Assembly: GCF_001984825.2 (NCBI RefSeq)
Contig: NZ_CP043318.1
Span: 1,612,001-1,676,000 of the forward strand
From: Enterobacter chengduensis
Lineage (GTDB): Bacteria; Pseudomonadota; Gammaproteobacteria; Enterobacterales; Enterobacteriaceae
DNA: 64,000 nt
Direction: 5' to 3'
Part shown: positions 10,173 to 19,324 of the stretch, in pieces
Numbering within the stretch: the stretch's first letter is position 1
Layout: the number at the start of each line of letters is the position of its first letter
Notes under the pieces: model-generated
Database searches by the model: none
What the model was told of the DNA's origin: nothing
What the model saw: only the letters and a program-made list of their open reading frames with translations
Position numbers and translations under genes: made by a program

Positions 10173-12350
10173 ATGGCTTTAACCGCTGCGCTCAAGGCGC
10201 AAATTGGCGCATGGTATAAGGCGCTACAACAGCAGATCCCCGACTTTATCCCCCGAGCGCCCCAGCGGCAGATGATTGCCGACGTGGCAAAAACGCTCGC
10301 CGGGGACGACGGGCGACATCTGGCGATTGAAGCCCCAACCGGCGTCGGGAAAACCTTGTCGTATCTTATTCCCGGCATCGCCATTGCGCGGGAAGAGGAC
10401 AAAACGCTGGTGGTCAGCACCGCCAACGTGGCGCTGCAGGATCAGATCTTCAGCAAAGATTTACCGCTGCTGCGCAAAATCATCCCCGATCTGCGGTTTA
10501 CGGCTGCCTTCGGGCGCGGGCGCTACGTCTGTCCGCGCAACCTGGCGGCGCTTGCCAGCAGCGAGCCGAATCAGCAGGATCTGCTCGCGTTTCTGGACGA
10601 CGAGCTGACGCCGAACAATAAGGCCGAGCAGGAGCAGTGTGCAAAACTCAAAGCCGAACTTGACGGCTATAAGTGGGACGGCCTGCGGGATCACACCAGT
10701 CTGGCGATTAACGACGATCTGTGGCGCAGGCTCAGCACCGACAAAGCCAGCTGCCTGAACCGCAACTGCCACTACTACCGCGAGTGCCCGTTCTTTGTCG
10801 CCCGGCGTGAGATTCAGGAGGCGGAAGTGGTGGTCGCTAACCACGCGCTGGTGATGGCCGCGCTCGAGAGCGAAGCGGTGCTGCCGGAGCCCAAAAACCT
10901 GCTGCTGGTGCTTGATGAAGGCCACCATCTGCCGGACGTGGCGCGCGACGCGCTGGAGATGAGCGCCGAGATTACCGCGCCCTGGTTCCGCCTGCAGCTC
11001 GATCTCTTCTGCAAGCTTGTCGCCACCTGCATGGAGCAGTTTCGCCCGAAAACCACGCCGCCGCTGGCGGTGCCCGAGCGGCTGAGCGACCACTGTGAAG
11101 AGGTTTACGGCCTGATCGCCTCGCTCAACAACATTCTGAATCTTTATCTTCCGGCAGCCCAGGAAGCAGAACACCGCTTTGCGATGGGCGAACTGCCGGA
11201 AGAGGTGATGGAGATCTGCCAGCAGCTGGCGAAGCACCTCGAAAAGCTGCGCGGGCTGGCGGAGATGTTTTTAAACGATCTCAGCGAGAAAACCGGCTCG
11301 CATGACGTGGTGCGCCTGCACCGCATTCTGCTGCAGATGAACCGCGCGCTTGGCATGTTTGAGGCGCAAAGCAAGCTCTGGCGGCTGGCCTCGATGGCGC
11401 AGGCGTCCGGCGCGCCGGTCACCAAGTGGGCCACCCGCGAGGTGCGCGACGGACAGGTGCATCTGTTTTTCCACTGCGTGGGCATCCGCGTGGCCGATCA
11501 GCTGGAGAAGCTGATCTGGCGCAGCGTGCCGCACGTGGTGGTGACCTCCGCCACGCTGCGCTCGCTGAACAGCTTTTCCCGCTTGCAGGAGATGAGCGGG
11601 CTCAAAGAGAAGGCGGGCGACCGCTTCGTGGCGCTGGACTCGCCGTTCAACCACTGTGAGCAGGGCAAGCTGGTGATCCCGCGCATGACCTACGAGCCGC
11701 TGATCGACAACGAAGAGCAGCACATTGCGGAGATGGCGGCCTACTTCCGCGAACAGGTCGAGAATAAAAAGTACCCCGGCATGCTGGTGCTGTTTGCCAG
11801 CGGGCGGGCGATGCAGCGCTTCCTGGAGCACGTCACCGATCTGCGTTTACTCCTGCTGGTGCAGGGGGATCAGCCGCGCTATCGGCTGGTGGAAACCCAC
11901 CGTAAGCGCATCGATAGCGGCGAGCGCAGCGTGCTGGTGGGGCTGCAGTCATTTGCGGAAGGTCTGGATTTGAAGGGCGATTACCTGACGCAGGTGCATA
12001 TCCATAAGATTGCCTTCCCGCCCATCGACAGCCCGGTGGTGATCACCGAAGGGGAGTGGCTGAAAAGCCTCAACCGCTATCCGTTTGAGGTGCAGAGTTT
12101 GCCTGCGGCGTCGTTTAACCTGATTCAGCAGGTGGGGCGTTTGATTCGAAGCCACGGCTGCTGGGGAGAGGTGGTGATTTACGACAAACGCCTGCTGACC
12201 AAAAATTACGGCCAGCGGCTCCTGAACGCGCTGCCGGTCTTCCCGATTGAACAGCCGGAGGTGCCGGAGGTAAAAAAACGCCCGGCAAAACTGGCCGCCG
12301 GGCGTCGAAAAAGCATCCGTGCTAAGGGGCGCGGTCCTACTGGTAAGTGA
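10173..12350 (+). CDS. dinG: ATP-dependent DNA helicase DinG (iron-sulfur, XPD-like)
   Basis: 725 residues, superfamily 2. Walker A is EAPTGVGKT near residue 53. The [4Fe-4S] domain has cysteines near 120 (RYVCPRN) and in the cluster CLNRNCHYYREC (about 194-205). The DEAH-type box is LDEGHHL and the C-terminal helicase motif is QQVGRLIRSHG. DinG unwinds 5'-3', resolves R-loops and helps replication pass transcription. It is SOS-induced (LexA box just upstream). The final 25 residues are a basic tail, partly encoded by the hairpin that terminates the opposing fimbrial operon. The stop codon overlaps the end of the last fimbrial gene by 14 bases. Confidence 0.96.
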   Translation: MALTAALKAQIGAWYKALQQQIPDFIPRAPQRQMIADVAKTLAGDDGRHLAIEAPTGVGKTLSYLIPGIAIAREEDKTLVVSTANVALQDQIFSKDLPLLRKIIPDLRFTAAFGRGRYVCPRNLAALASSEPNQQDLLAFLDDELTPNNKAEQEQCAKLKAELDGYKWDGLRDHTSLAINDDLWRRLSTDKASCLNRNCHYYRECPFFVARREIQEAEVVVANHALVMAALESEAVLPEPKNLLLVLDEGHHLPDVARDALEMSAEITAPWFRLQLDLFCKLVATCMEQFRPKTTPPLAVPERLSDHCEEVYGLIASLNNILNLYLPAAQEAEHRFAMGELPEEVMEICQQLAKHLEKLRGLAEMFLNDLSEKTGSHDVVRLHRILLQMNRALGMFEAQSKLWRLASMAQASGAPVTKWATREVRDGQVHLFFHCVGIRVADQLEKLIWRSVPHVVVTSATLRSLNSFSRLQEMSGLKEKAGDRFVALDSPFNHCEQGKLVIPRMTYEPLIDNEEQHIAEMAAYFREQVENKKYPGMLVLFASGRAMQRFLEHVTDLRLLLLVQGDQPRYRLVETHRKRIDSGERSVLVGLQSFAEGLDLKGDYLTQVHIHKIAFPPIDSPVVITEGEWLKSLNRYPFEVQSLPAASFNLIQQVGRLIRSHGCWGEVVIYDKRLLTKNYGQRLLNALPVFPIEQPEVPEVKKRPAKLAAGRRKSIRAKGRGPTGK
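12272..12305 (-). terminator. Fimbrial operon terminator inside dinG
   Basis: On the minus strand the perfect 9-bp stem ACGCCCGGC / GCCGGGCGT (10-base loop) is followed by seven T residues in all, counting the last stem base. It lies about 30 bases after the stop of the last fimbrial gene, wholly within the dinG coding region. On the plus strand no T-run follows, so it is directional and should not stop dinG transcription. Confidence 0.88.
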
Positions 12351-12855
12351 AGGTCACCTGAACGACGCTGCTGAAGGTGCCCGCGGTCACCGGCATAGAG
12401 GTGGCGTAATAGCGGGCGGCCAGCGGGAAGGTGGCCGAATGGTTGGTTTGGTCGATCACCGCGTTAAAGCTCGCCTGCGGCGCGATGAGGATATGGTCCT
12501 GACTGTCCGCCAGCTCCAGCGCCAGACCCTTCGCGCTGCCCGTGCTGGCAAACTTGGTCGGGTGCGCGCCGTCCGGCTGGCCGTAAAAGAAGGCGGTTGC
12601 CAGGGCGAGGGATCGTGGACAGTGCGTCACGTTCAGGCTGAAGGTTTTCCAGGCGCCGGTATCCCCCACGTCGCGAAAATCGCTGGAGGCCGCCTGGCCC
12701 AAATCAACGGTTAAATTCTTGCTGGCGCTGTCCACGACGCAGGTATTGGCGAAAATGTTACCCGTCATTTGCAGCTGAATATCGTCAGCCTGGGCCTGAG
12801 TCATCAGGGTGGCGGCCAGCGCGGCCAGCATCAGGATACGTTTTTTCATCATCAT
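12337..12855 (-). CDS. Minor fimbrial subunit (FimA-type pilin fold)
   Basis: 172 residues. A signal peptide (MMMKKRILMLAALAATLMTQAQA) is followed by a pilin domain with the usual cysteine pair (NTCVVD and VTHCPRSL) and the C-terminal beta-strand SSVVQVTFTYQ that donor-strand exchange requires. The start could be any of three consecutive ATG codons; the first (12855) overlaps the preceding adhesin stop by one base, which suggests translational coupling. As the last gene of the cluster it may be a tip adaptor or a terminating subunit (inference). Its end overlaps dinG by 14 bases on the other strand. Confidence 0.88.
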   Translation of the reverse strand: MMMKKRILMLAALAATLMTQAQADDIQLQMTGNIFANTCVVDSASKNLTVDLGQAASSDFRDVGDTGAWKTFSLNVTHCPRSLALATAFFYGQPDGAHPTKFASTGSAKGLALELADSQDHILIAPQASFNAVIDQTNHSATFPLAARYYATSMPVTAGTFSSVVQVTFTYQ

Positions 12856-13844
12856 CACTTATAGGCCAGCGTAATGGTGGCGACGGCGTTTGCCGGGCCA
12901 GGAGTGACTTCATCAGCCACCTGCAGGTAGTTCAGCCTGACCGGGATATCCAGCGTCTGGTTGGCGTAGGCCATGCTTTCGGTTGGGGTGTAGGTATCGA
13001 ACGTGGCCAGCTCGTTGTCGATCACCATGCGAACGCCGACCCCCGTTGCCACGCCGTCCTCCGGCGTGAGCTTAATCACCCCTTCGTAGCCGGGCACGTA
13101 GCCGTTACTGCTGGTCACCTTAAACTCAGGCTGAACGTTGGCGTTACAGTTCACCGTGATGTTGAATTTCTTATCGGGCATTGAAAGTGTACCGACCGCG
13201 ATGAAATCACTCACCGGAAAATCGCCTATGTTGACGTTCAGGGTTCTTGGCAGCACGGAGCAGGTGACGTTTTCGAGGTTTACGTTGCCCGAGTAAGAAA
13301 TGGTATTGGGGTCGCTAATCCCTTCATGTTGATAAACGCCGACACCAAATTTTGACGCAGCCTGGGAAAGCGAGCCTGATTTAACCGTATCACTGGTTTT
13401 CACCAGCTCAAGGGTGGCGTCAAAACTAAACGACTCAGCGACATCATCGGAGACATATCCCAGCGGTGTGGCGGTTGAGTTACAGTAAACCCCTCCTGCG
13501 CCGGTAATTCGCTGACCTTTATCATTCATCAATGCAACACCGACGCCTTCAATGCCCGATTCATAAACCCCTGAAAGACCGGGTATTTCGGTACCTGAAC
13601 CGTAATAGCATGCAACGATAGGCAAGCCGTAGTCAGCAGGGTTATAACAATTACCCGAAATGTGAACGGTCTGCTCGGTGCCGGGAATGGTGGCCCCAAC
13701 AGGCAACGTGCTGGAGACAGAGATGGATGACACGTTAATCATTTTTGGCAAATCGGGCGAAGTACACGTTGCCTTCGCATGCGGCATAAACAGCGATGCG
13801 GTCGCCAGGACGAGTAGGAAAAAGCATTGTTTTACAAGCTGCAT
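12855..13844 (-). CDS. Fimbrial tip adhesin, two-domain
   Basis: 329 residues from ATG 13844, chosen because an AGGTG site and a clean signal peptide (MQLVKQCFFLLVLATASLF, cleavage after HAKA) follow. The mature protein is about twice pilin length: an N-terminal cysteine-containing receptor domain (about 25-190) and a C-terminal pilin domain (about 195-329) ending in ANAVATITLAYK. That layout is typical of FimH-like tip adhesins. The receptor is unknown; the N-terminal half does not resemble FimH closely enough for me to predict mannose binding. Confidence 0.85.
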   Translation of the reverse strand: MQLVKQCFFLLVLATASLFMPHAKATCTSPDLPKMINVSSISVSSTLPVGATIPGTEQTVHISGNCYNPADYGLPIVACYYGSGTEIPGLSGVYESGIEGVGVALMNDKGQRITGAGGVYCNSTATPLGYVSDDVAESFSFDATLELVKTSDTVKSGSLSQAASKFGVGVYQHEGISDPNTISYSGNVNLENVTCSVLPRTLNVNIGDFPVSDFIAVGTLSMPDKKFNITVNCNANVQPEFKVTSSNGYVPGYEGVIKLTPEDGVATGVGVRMVIDNELATFDTYTPTESMAYANQTLDIPVRLNYLQVADEVTPGPANAVATITLAYK

Positions 13845-13864
13845 ATAAGCACCTGCCGGGTTGA

Positions 13865-16426
13865 TTACTGACACTGCGCGGCAGCGTGAGTAATGTCTGT
13901 GTTGTCTTTTTCATCCGTGAGCGCGTATTCCGCAACGCAGCGGTCGCTGGCGTCCTGTCCCCATGAGACAGAGAGCTTGCCGCGATCGGGCATTCCGGAA
14001 AGATAGGTTTGGCCGTCGTTGCCGACGATATATTCGCTGTCCTTATCCTCGGTGGTGACCGTTGCGCCAAAGGGCAGCGGCTTACCGTTGTGCGTCAGGG
14101 TCATCAGCACGCGACGCCCCACGCGGGTATTGAAGCTTGCCCGCACCACCGCGCCGCGGGTTGGGGTGACGATCTGCGAGGCGTGCGTCACGTCAGCCTC
14201 GGCAGGAAGCGTTTCGGTATCCAGCGAAATCGTGTTGTGGCGATAGGCGGTGACGAACGGCACCACGGTGTAGCCACGGAAGTCGGTTTCTACCCCTGTC
14301 TGGTTGGCGATGTGCGTGCCGTGGGTGCCGGGCGCTTTCACCAGCGCGATGGTCTCACCCAGCGGCTGGCTCAGCGTGAGGCCGTTAGCGTGGGCGATCA
14401 TGCCCCCCTGCAGGCCGACGTTGGTGGTCCGCTGGTATTTATCCTGGCTGAAGCCGCCACTCACCTCGCCGTAGGTGGCTTTGTAATCCGCGTTCAGACT
14501 GGTAGAGGTACCGTTCTCTGACGAGTCGTAGCCTTCCTGCACGTTCCAGTTAAGGTTGTTCTCCGCCAGCGCCGTCCCGTTCAGGCCCAGCGTGTGGGTC
14601 GCGCCGTCTTTACTGTCATTCATGTTGTAGGTGGCCCAAGTATTGCTCATCCAGCGATCCAGCGGAACCGAGACGCTCAGCGCGAACTGGTTATCGTTGC
14701 TGACCGATTCGCCTTCGTCATCGCTGCTGTTGGTGTTTTTGTTCAGGCTATAGCTCATGCTGTAGGTGATCCCTTTCCAGCTGTTGTTATAGCTAACGCT
14801 CATCGAGGTCATGTCCTGGCCCTGGTTCCAGTAGGTCTCTTTGACCAGGCTCAGCGTAAACGAACCCCAGCCGTCGCCGAGCGTCTGATCCACGGTGGCC
14901 TCGGTGCGCGCCCGGCGCTGCTGCGGTGCTGACCAGTCATCGGCGCGGGTGTAGGATTCCATGGTGTCTTCAAGGGTATAAAACCCTTTACTGTTGTAGC
15001 GATAGCCCGCCAGTGAGAAGTTCGTGCCCGTTCCGGCAAAGTCTTTGCTGTAGCGCAAACGCCAGGACTGCCCCTTGCTGGCCTGCTGTTTTTTGAGCAG
15101 CGCTTTGGCGCGCGTTACGTCGATGGAGAACGCGCCCAGATCGCCAAAGTTTTTACCGGTGCCCAGCGCCTGCGACTGATAGTGGCTGCTCTGCTGCAGG
15201 CCACCGTAGGCGGTGAAGCCGTACGGCAGGCCATAAATAGCGCTCCCCTGGGCGAAGGGGGTCTGCTCCACGTCTTTGTCGTAGGAGCGGTAGCGCCCGG
15301 CAGTGACGCTGTACTTCAGGTGCTTTTCGCGCTGCAGTACCGGAACGGAGGCGTAGGGCACCACAAAGTGGCGTTCGCTGCCGTCCGTCTCTTTCACGGT
15401 GACCTGGAGATCGCCGCTGCTGCCGGTGGGGTACAAATCGTTGATTTCAAACGCACCCGGCGCAACGGTATTTTGATAAATGACGTAGCCATTCTGACGC
15501 ACCACCACCAGCGCGTTGCTGTGGGCAGTACCGCGGATGATTGGGGCGTAGCCTTTTTCGCTGTCGGGCAGCATATCGCTGTCGGAATTGAGCTGCGCGC
15601 CGGTGTACGGGACGCTGTCAAACACGTCTGCCGGAGAGCTGCTTTGGCCCACGGTCAGATCGCTTTTTAACGCCACGATGTCGCGCTGGGCGTACGTATA
15701 GACGGAGTTAAAGGACTGCTCTTCGTCATGACCGCTGGTGCTGCGGTTCCAGGTCGAGTAGTTGCGCAGGCGCCACGCGCCGATGTTCAGGCCCGGACGC
15801 AGGTTGACGTACTGGCTGCTGTTGTCCTGCATGCCCTGCTGACGCGCATGGCTCTGGCTGGCGCTGGCGCTGTAGTTCAGGATGCCGGCGGTGATCCCCT
15901 CGTCGAATTCCGTTGGGTCAATATAGCCACGGGGGACCTGACCGAGGGCGGACTGCGGAATGCTCAGCAAAAGCTGCTGGTTGCTGACGCGAAACGTCGC
16001 CGACGCCGCCGGTATGGCCTGCAAATCCGCGCATTTGCCCTTCGCGGCAAGCTGAGGGTAGTCGTCGGTTTTAATGCCCAGGCTTTTTAAATCGGCCAGG
16101 GTGAAGCAGGGCTGCAGGGAATTATCCCCGTTAGCCCGCTTTTGCAATGTAAAGGTCACGTCGCGGGTATCGATTTTATTATTATTGATAAAGATCGTGA
16201 CCTGATATTTACCCGGTGCCTGTCCCGGGCCTTTTTCATAAATAGAGAGATCGGTTTTTCCCTGCTGCGGATTATCGACATCCAACAGCGCCGGATTAAA
16301 ATAGTCATCCGCCCGCGTTTGCTGCGAAAAACCCACGGCCGCTAACCCGCATAATAGGGTCAGCAGCGTAAGCATCCGATAAACGGAAGGCAATTGCCTT
16401 CTTGGGGTTGAAGAATACGTAATCAT
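13865..16426 (-). CDS. Outer-membrane fimbrial usher (FimD/PapC family)
   Basis: 853 residues. Signal peptide (cleavage near QQTRA/DDYFNP), N-terminal chaperone-binding domain (about 35-160), 24-strand beta-barrel with plug (about 180-680), then two C-terminal domains ending in a cysteine pair (DRCVAEY ... AAAQCQ). Family motifs include FNPALLD at the mature N-terminus, ITAGILNYSAS and GAFEINDLYPTG. It assembles and secretes pilin subunits delivered by the chaperone. The frame is complete, with no frameshift. It follows the chaperone gene by 23 bases and precedes the adhesin gene by 20. Confidence 0.95.
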   Translation of the reverse strand: MITYSSTPRRQLPSVYRMLTLLTLLCGLAAVGFSQQTRADDYFNPALLDVDNPQQGKTDLSIYEKGPGQAPGKYQVTIFINNNKIDTRDVTFTLQKRANGDNSLQPCFTLADLKSLGIKTDDYPQLAAKGKCADLQAIPAASATFRVSNQQLLLSIPQSALGQVPRGYIDPTEFDEGITAGILNYSASASQSHARQQGMQDNSSQYVNLRPGLNIGAWRLRNYSTWNRSTSGHDEEQSFNSVYTYAQRDIVALKSDLTVGQSSSPADVFDSVPYTGAQLNSDSDMLPDSEKGYAPIIRGTAHSNALVVVRQNGYVIYQNTVAPGAFEINDLYPTGSSGDLQVTVKETDGSERHFVVPYASVPVLQREKHLKYSVTAGRYRSYDKDVEQTPFAQGSAIYGLPYGFTAYGGLQQSSHYQSQALGTGKNFGDLGAFSIDVTRAKALLKKQQASKGQSWRLRYSKDFAGTGTNFSLAGYRYNSKGFYTLEDTMESYTRADDWSAPQQRRARTEATVDQTLGDGWGSFTLSLVKETYWNQGQDMTSMSVSYNNSWKGITYSMSYSLNKNTNSSDDEGESVSNDNQFALSVSVPLDRWMSNTWATYNMNDSKDGATHTLGLNGTALAENNLNWNVQEGYDSSENGTSTSLNADYKATYGEVSGGFSQDKYQRTTNVGLQGGMIAHANGLTLSQPLGETIALVKAPGTHGTHIANQTGVETDFRGYTVVPFVTAYRHNTISLDTETLPAEADVTHASQIVTPTRGAVVRASFNTRVGRRVLMTLTHNGKPLPFGATVTTEDKDSEYIVGNDGQTYLSGMPDRGKLSVSWGQDASDRCVAEYALTDEKDNTDITHAAAQCQ

Positions 16427-16449
16427 AAGATCCGCTGTTGGATAATGTA

Positions 16450-17124
16450 TTAACGCAGGGAAGCAGAGAGCGTTTTGCTGATGCTGCCGAAGTCAGTAAT
16501 AATTGACCACGACACGGTTGAGCCGCCGGTATTGGCAGGCAGCGCAAAATGAGTTTCGGTTTTAGGCATGGCCCAGGTGGCTTTATCGATCTTATGCCCG
16601 TTAAGGGTGACCGTCTGGAAGTTCATATAAAACGGCGTGGGGTTGTTAACCACCAGGTCATTGCCTTCCCGATGCCACTCAAGCTTATCCGCCACGTCTT
16701 CGGGTCTACCCTTGATCGAGGCCGGACGGTACATCAGCTTAATGCGTGTGTTAATCGCGATTTGCAGGGTATTCTCACCCGCGACCGGTTTTGAAGACGG
16801 GATGGCCTTAATATTGAGCCAGAACAGCGACTCGCGATCTTCAGGCATATTTCCGCCGGTACGTACGACGCGCAGAACGTTTTCCTGCTTCGCGTCAAGA
16901 CGAAACAGCGGTGGCGTAATCAGAAACGGTGCTTTAGCCAGGTTTTTACCGCCAGAATCCGCCCAGGATTGCACCAGATAATCCGTTGCATCTGGGTTTG
17001 AAATACCGATAGAGGATTCCTTTTTGCCTCCCCGGTAGATCAGCCGCGTGCCGTTAATAATCACGCCCGCGTGTGCCGTTGCAGCTACCAGTAACAGTGT
17101 GCTGAGTAAATAACCGTGACGCAT
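16450..17124 (-). CDS. Periplasmic fimbrial chaperone (FimC/PapD family)
   Basis: 224 residues from the ATG at 17124; a TTG codon four codons upstream is in frame but lacks support. The signal peptide MRHGYLLSTLLLVAATAHA is followed by two immunoglobulin-like domains. The signature GVIINGTRLIYRGGKKESS holds the conserved arginine, and PLFRLDAKQENVLRVVR is the G1 donor strand with alternating hydrophobic residues. The conserved lysine of the PapD subunit-binding cleft corresponds to the IKLMYRP region. It caps pilin subunits by donor-strand complementation and delivers them to the usher. Confidence 0.95.
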   Translation of the reverse strand: MRHGYLLSTLLLVAATAHAGVIINGTRLIYRGGKKESSIGISNPDATDYLVQSWADSGGKNLAKAPFLITPPLFRLDAKQENVLRVVRTGGNMPEDRESLFWLNIKAIPSSKPVAGENTLQIAINTRIKLMYRPASIKGRPEDVADKLEWHREGNDLVVNNPTPFYMNFQTVTLNGHKIDKATWAMPKTETHFALPANTGGSTVSWSIITDFGSISKTLSASLR

Positions 17125-17190
17125 AGTTTTTCTCAAATAAGGCAGGACTATTTCTTTTTTGCAAAATGAAATAGTCCCGGGTGAACAATA

Positions 17191-17727
17191 TCAGTTATAA
17201 ATAACCGTGAATGTTGAAACAGAGTTTGCCGGGCCAGCCGTGACGGCAGATCCGGTCTGAATATAACGCGCTGCGAACTGCAGATCGTTTACTGCCGTAC
17301 CGGACGCCAGGGGATACTCTTTTGACGGGGTATATAAACTCACGGGCTGTTCAGAAGAATCGATCAGCTGAATAGCCACGCCGGTTGCGGCATCGGCGTC
17401 CGGCGTTAACGCCAGGGTGCTGTTGTTATTGGCATCCGGGGTGCCGCCAAAGTTAATCGCTGCCGTTGTAACGGTCTCCGGGCAGTTTTTTAACTCAATA
17501 TCAAACTTCGTGGCGGTGCTGGTGGAGCCGGCACCGGTAAAGACCGTCTTCGAGACTTTACCTAACGTCACGTTCAACGGGTTACTTAAACCATTTACAA
17601 CCTGACAGGCGGAATCAATGATTTCGCCCGTAAAGTTGATCTGTCCTTCACCGTCTGTGGCTGCAAACGCGGATGCCGAGCAGCCAACCACCGACGCGAT
17701 AAAAAGACCTAACGCAATCTTGTTCAT
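17191..17727 (-). CDS. Major fimbrial subunit
   Basis: 178 residues. Signal peptide (MNKIALGLFIASVVGCSASAFA), mature start ATDGEGQINFTG, disulfide cysteines in DSACQVVNG and LKNCPET, and the C-terminal strand NSVSTFTVIYN. It is the first gene of the operon, as expected for the most abundant subunit. The 254 bases before it, shared with the divergent ybiB, are AT-rich and must hold the promoter. I looked there for inverted repeats of a fimS-type invertible switch and saw none, and no recombinase gene is adjacent. Confidence 0.93.
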   Translation of the reverse strand: MNKIALGLFIASVVGCSASAFAATDGEGQINFTGEIIDSACQVVNGLSNPLNVTLGKVSKTVFTGAGSTSTATKFDIELKNCPETVTTAAINFGGTPDANNNSTLALTPDADAATGVAIQLIDSSEQPVSLYTPSKEYPLASGTAVNDLQFAARYIQTGSAVTAGPANSVSTFTVIYN

Positions 17728-17981
17728 AATAGTTCCTGGTGTGTGGGTAAAAACGTGCCTAAGGTTTTTTGCCCGTTGTCCTCAATAATTTCCGCTCGTT
17801 ATTTAATCAAAGAATGGATGGATAAGAATCTTCTATAGGCATCACAAATAATTGAATCAGTGCTTGCATAATTTTTTTCTTCGGAAAAACAGGCGGCTCT
17901 GGCGGTGGGGATAAAAAGCTATCGGGCAGGTCTTCATCGGGGATATAGTGTTAACAAGATGACGTTTTCAGGAGAGATACC

Positions 17982-18944
17982 GTGGATTATCGTAAAATTA
18001 TCAAAGAGGTAGGGCGTGGAAAAAACCATGCCCGCGACCTGGATCATGAGACGGCGCGTGCGCTCTACACCCGCATGCTCAACGGTGAGGTTCCCGATCT
18101 TGAACTCGGCGGCATACTTATCGCCCTGCGCATTAAGGGAGAAGGCGAGGCGGAGATGCGCGGCTTTTACGAGGCGATGCAGGCGCAAACGCTGCGCCTG
18201 ACGCCGCCGGTCGCTAAGCCGATGCCGATCGTCATTCCCAGCTATAACGGCGCGCGCAAGCAGGCCAACCTGACGCCGCTGCTGGCTATTCTGTTACACA
18301 AGCTGGGTTTCCCGGTGGTGGTGCACGGAGTCAGCGAAGATCCGACCCGCGTGCTGACGGAAACGATTTTTGAGCTGCTGGGGATCGAACCGACGCTCCA
18401 CGCCGGGCAGGCTCAGGCGAAGCTCGATAGCCATCAGCCGGTCTATATTCCCGTGAAGGCGCTCTGCCCGCCGCTGGAAAAGCAGCTCGCTCTGCGCTGG
18501 CGAATGGGCGTGCGCAACAGCGCGCACACGCTGGCGAAGCTGGCTACGCCGTTTGCCGAAAACGCCGCGCTGCGCCTGTCCAGCGTTTCGCATCCGGAAT
18601 ACGTGGGGCGCGTGGGGAAATTCTTTGAAGAGATTGGCGGCAACGCGCTGCTGATGCACGGCACGGAAGGGGAGGTCTACGCCAATCCGCAGCGCTGCCC
18701 GCAAATAATGCTGATCGACACGGCGGGCACGCGTACCGCGCTTGAACGAGGGGAAGAGAACAGCGGCGTTATTCTGCCGGAGGCGAAAGATCCCTACACC
18801 ACCGCGAAGTGGATTGAACAGTGCCTTGCCGGAAACGTGCCGGTGCCGCTGGCCATCAAGCTGCAGATGGCCTGCTGCCTGCTGGCGACTGGGGAAGTAG
18901 ACAAGGTTGAGGCTGGCATGGAACGGGTTGAGGCGGCATTTTAG
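17982..18944 (+). CDS. ybiB: YbiB, TrpD2-type nucleic-acid-binding protein
   Basis: 320 residues with a GTG start (MDYRKIIKEVGRGK after decoding), supported by GGAG seven bases upstream and by the length matching E. coli YbiB. It has the fold of the anthranilate phosphoribosyltransferase family (TrpD2 branch) but lacks TrpD enzymatic role. Published work on E. coli YbiB describes a dimer that binds nucleic acids through a basic groove and is LexA-regulated downstream of dinG. Here the fimbrial operon separates it from dinG, so any co-transcription with dinG is lost; I saw no clear LexA box in its own upstream region. Confidence 0.93.
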   Translation: MDYRKIIKEVGRGKNHARDLDHETARALYTRMLNGEVPDLELGGILIALRIKGEGEAEMRGFYEAMQAQTLRLTPPVAKPMPIVIPSYNGARKQANLTPLLAILLHKLGFPVVVHGVSEDPTRVLTETIFELLGIEPTLHAGQAQAKLDSHQPVYIPVKALCPPLEKQLALRWRMGVRNSAHTLAKLATPFAENAALRLSSVSHPEYVGRVGKFFEEIGGNALLMHGTEGEVYANPQRCPQIMLIDTAGTRTALERGEENSGVILPEAKDPYTTAKWIEQCLAGNVPVPLAIKLQMACCLLATGEVDKVEAGMERVEAAF

Positions 18945-18946
18945 GC

Positions 18947-18977
18947 AAAAAAAAAGCCCGTCCAGTGGCGGACGGGC
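18947..18977 (-). terminator. ybiJ terminator
   Basis: Read on the minus strand, the stem GCCCGTCC / GGACGGGC (6-base loop) is followed by nine T. It lies 87 bases beyond the ybiJ stop and just after the convergent ybiB stop. Confidence 0.9.
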
Positions 18978-19063
18978 AAGCAAGGGTAACAAACAACAGG
19001 GTCAATGAGGGTTGGAGCAGCTCACCAGAGGGTTTGGCGAGGGTACAGCATTCGTTCAGGCGA

Positions 19064-19324
19064 TTATTTGTAGATAACCGCAGTACCGCTCAGCTTGTTG
19101 TTGGTGTTAGCGGAGGTGATGGTGTATCCGCTTGCACCGGCAGCAGCCGCTTTCTCAGCCAGTTTGGCTTCCAGGCCGTCCAGCGTGGTTGCGCCTTCTG
19201 CACTCACCACACCGATTTTATTCATGCCCTGCGCCTGGGTAGATGAAACAGGCTCTACAGCGAATGCGCCAAAAGACAGAGCGGACAGGGCAACAGCAGC
19301 AACAGCATATTTGATGGTTTTCAT
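19064..19324 (-). CDS. ybiJ: YbiJ, DUF1471 periplasmic protein
   Basis: 86 residues from the ATG at 19324, where the signal peptide MKTIKYAVAAVALSALSFG begins; longer in-frame readings have no ribosome-binding site. The mature part is a DUF1471 (YhcN/BhsA/McbA) domain with the pattern GVVSAEGATTLDGLEAKLAEKA and the C-terminal SGTAVIYK. Family members are small stress-induced envelope proteins that affect biofilm and acid or peroxide response; YbiJ itself is uncharacterised. A second DUF1471 gene, mcbA, lies 0.7 kb away in the same orientation. The 285 bases between ybiJ and ybiI are AT-rich and hold the promoter. Confidence 0.92.
   Translation of the reverse strand: MKTIKYAVAAVALSALSFGAFAVEPVSSTQAQGMNKIGVVSAEGATTLDGLEAKLAEKAAAAGASGYTITSANTNNKLSGTAVIYK

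Noticed and set aside
17728..17981. Possible invertible promoter element of fimS type
   Set aside because: No pair of inverted repeats was found and no tyrosine recombinase gene is nearby.
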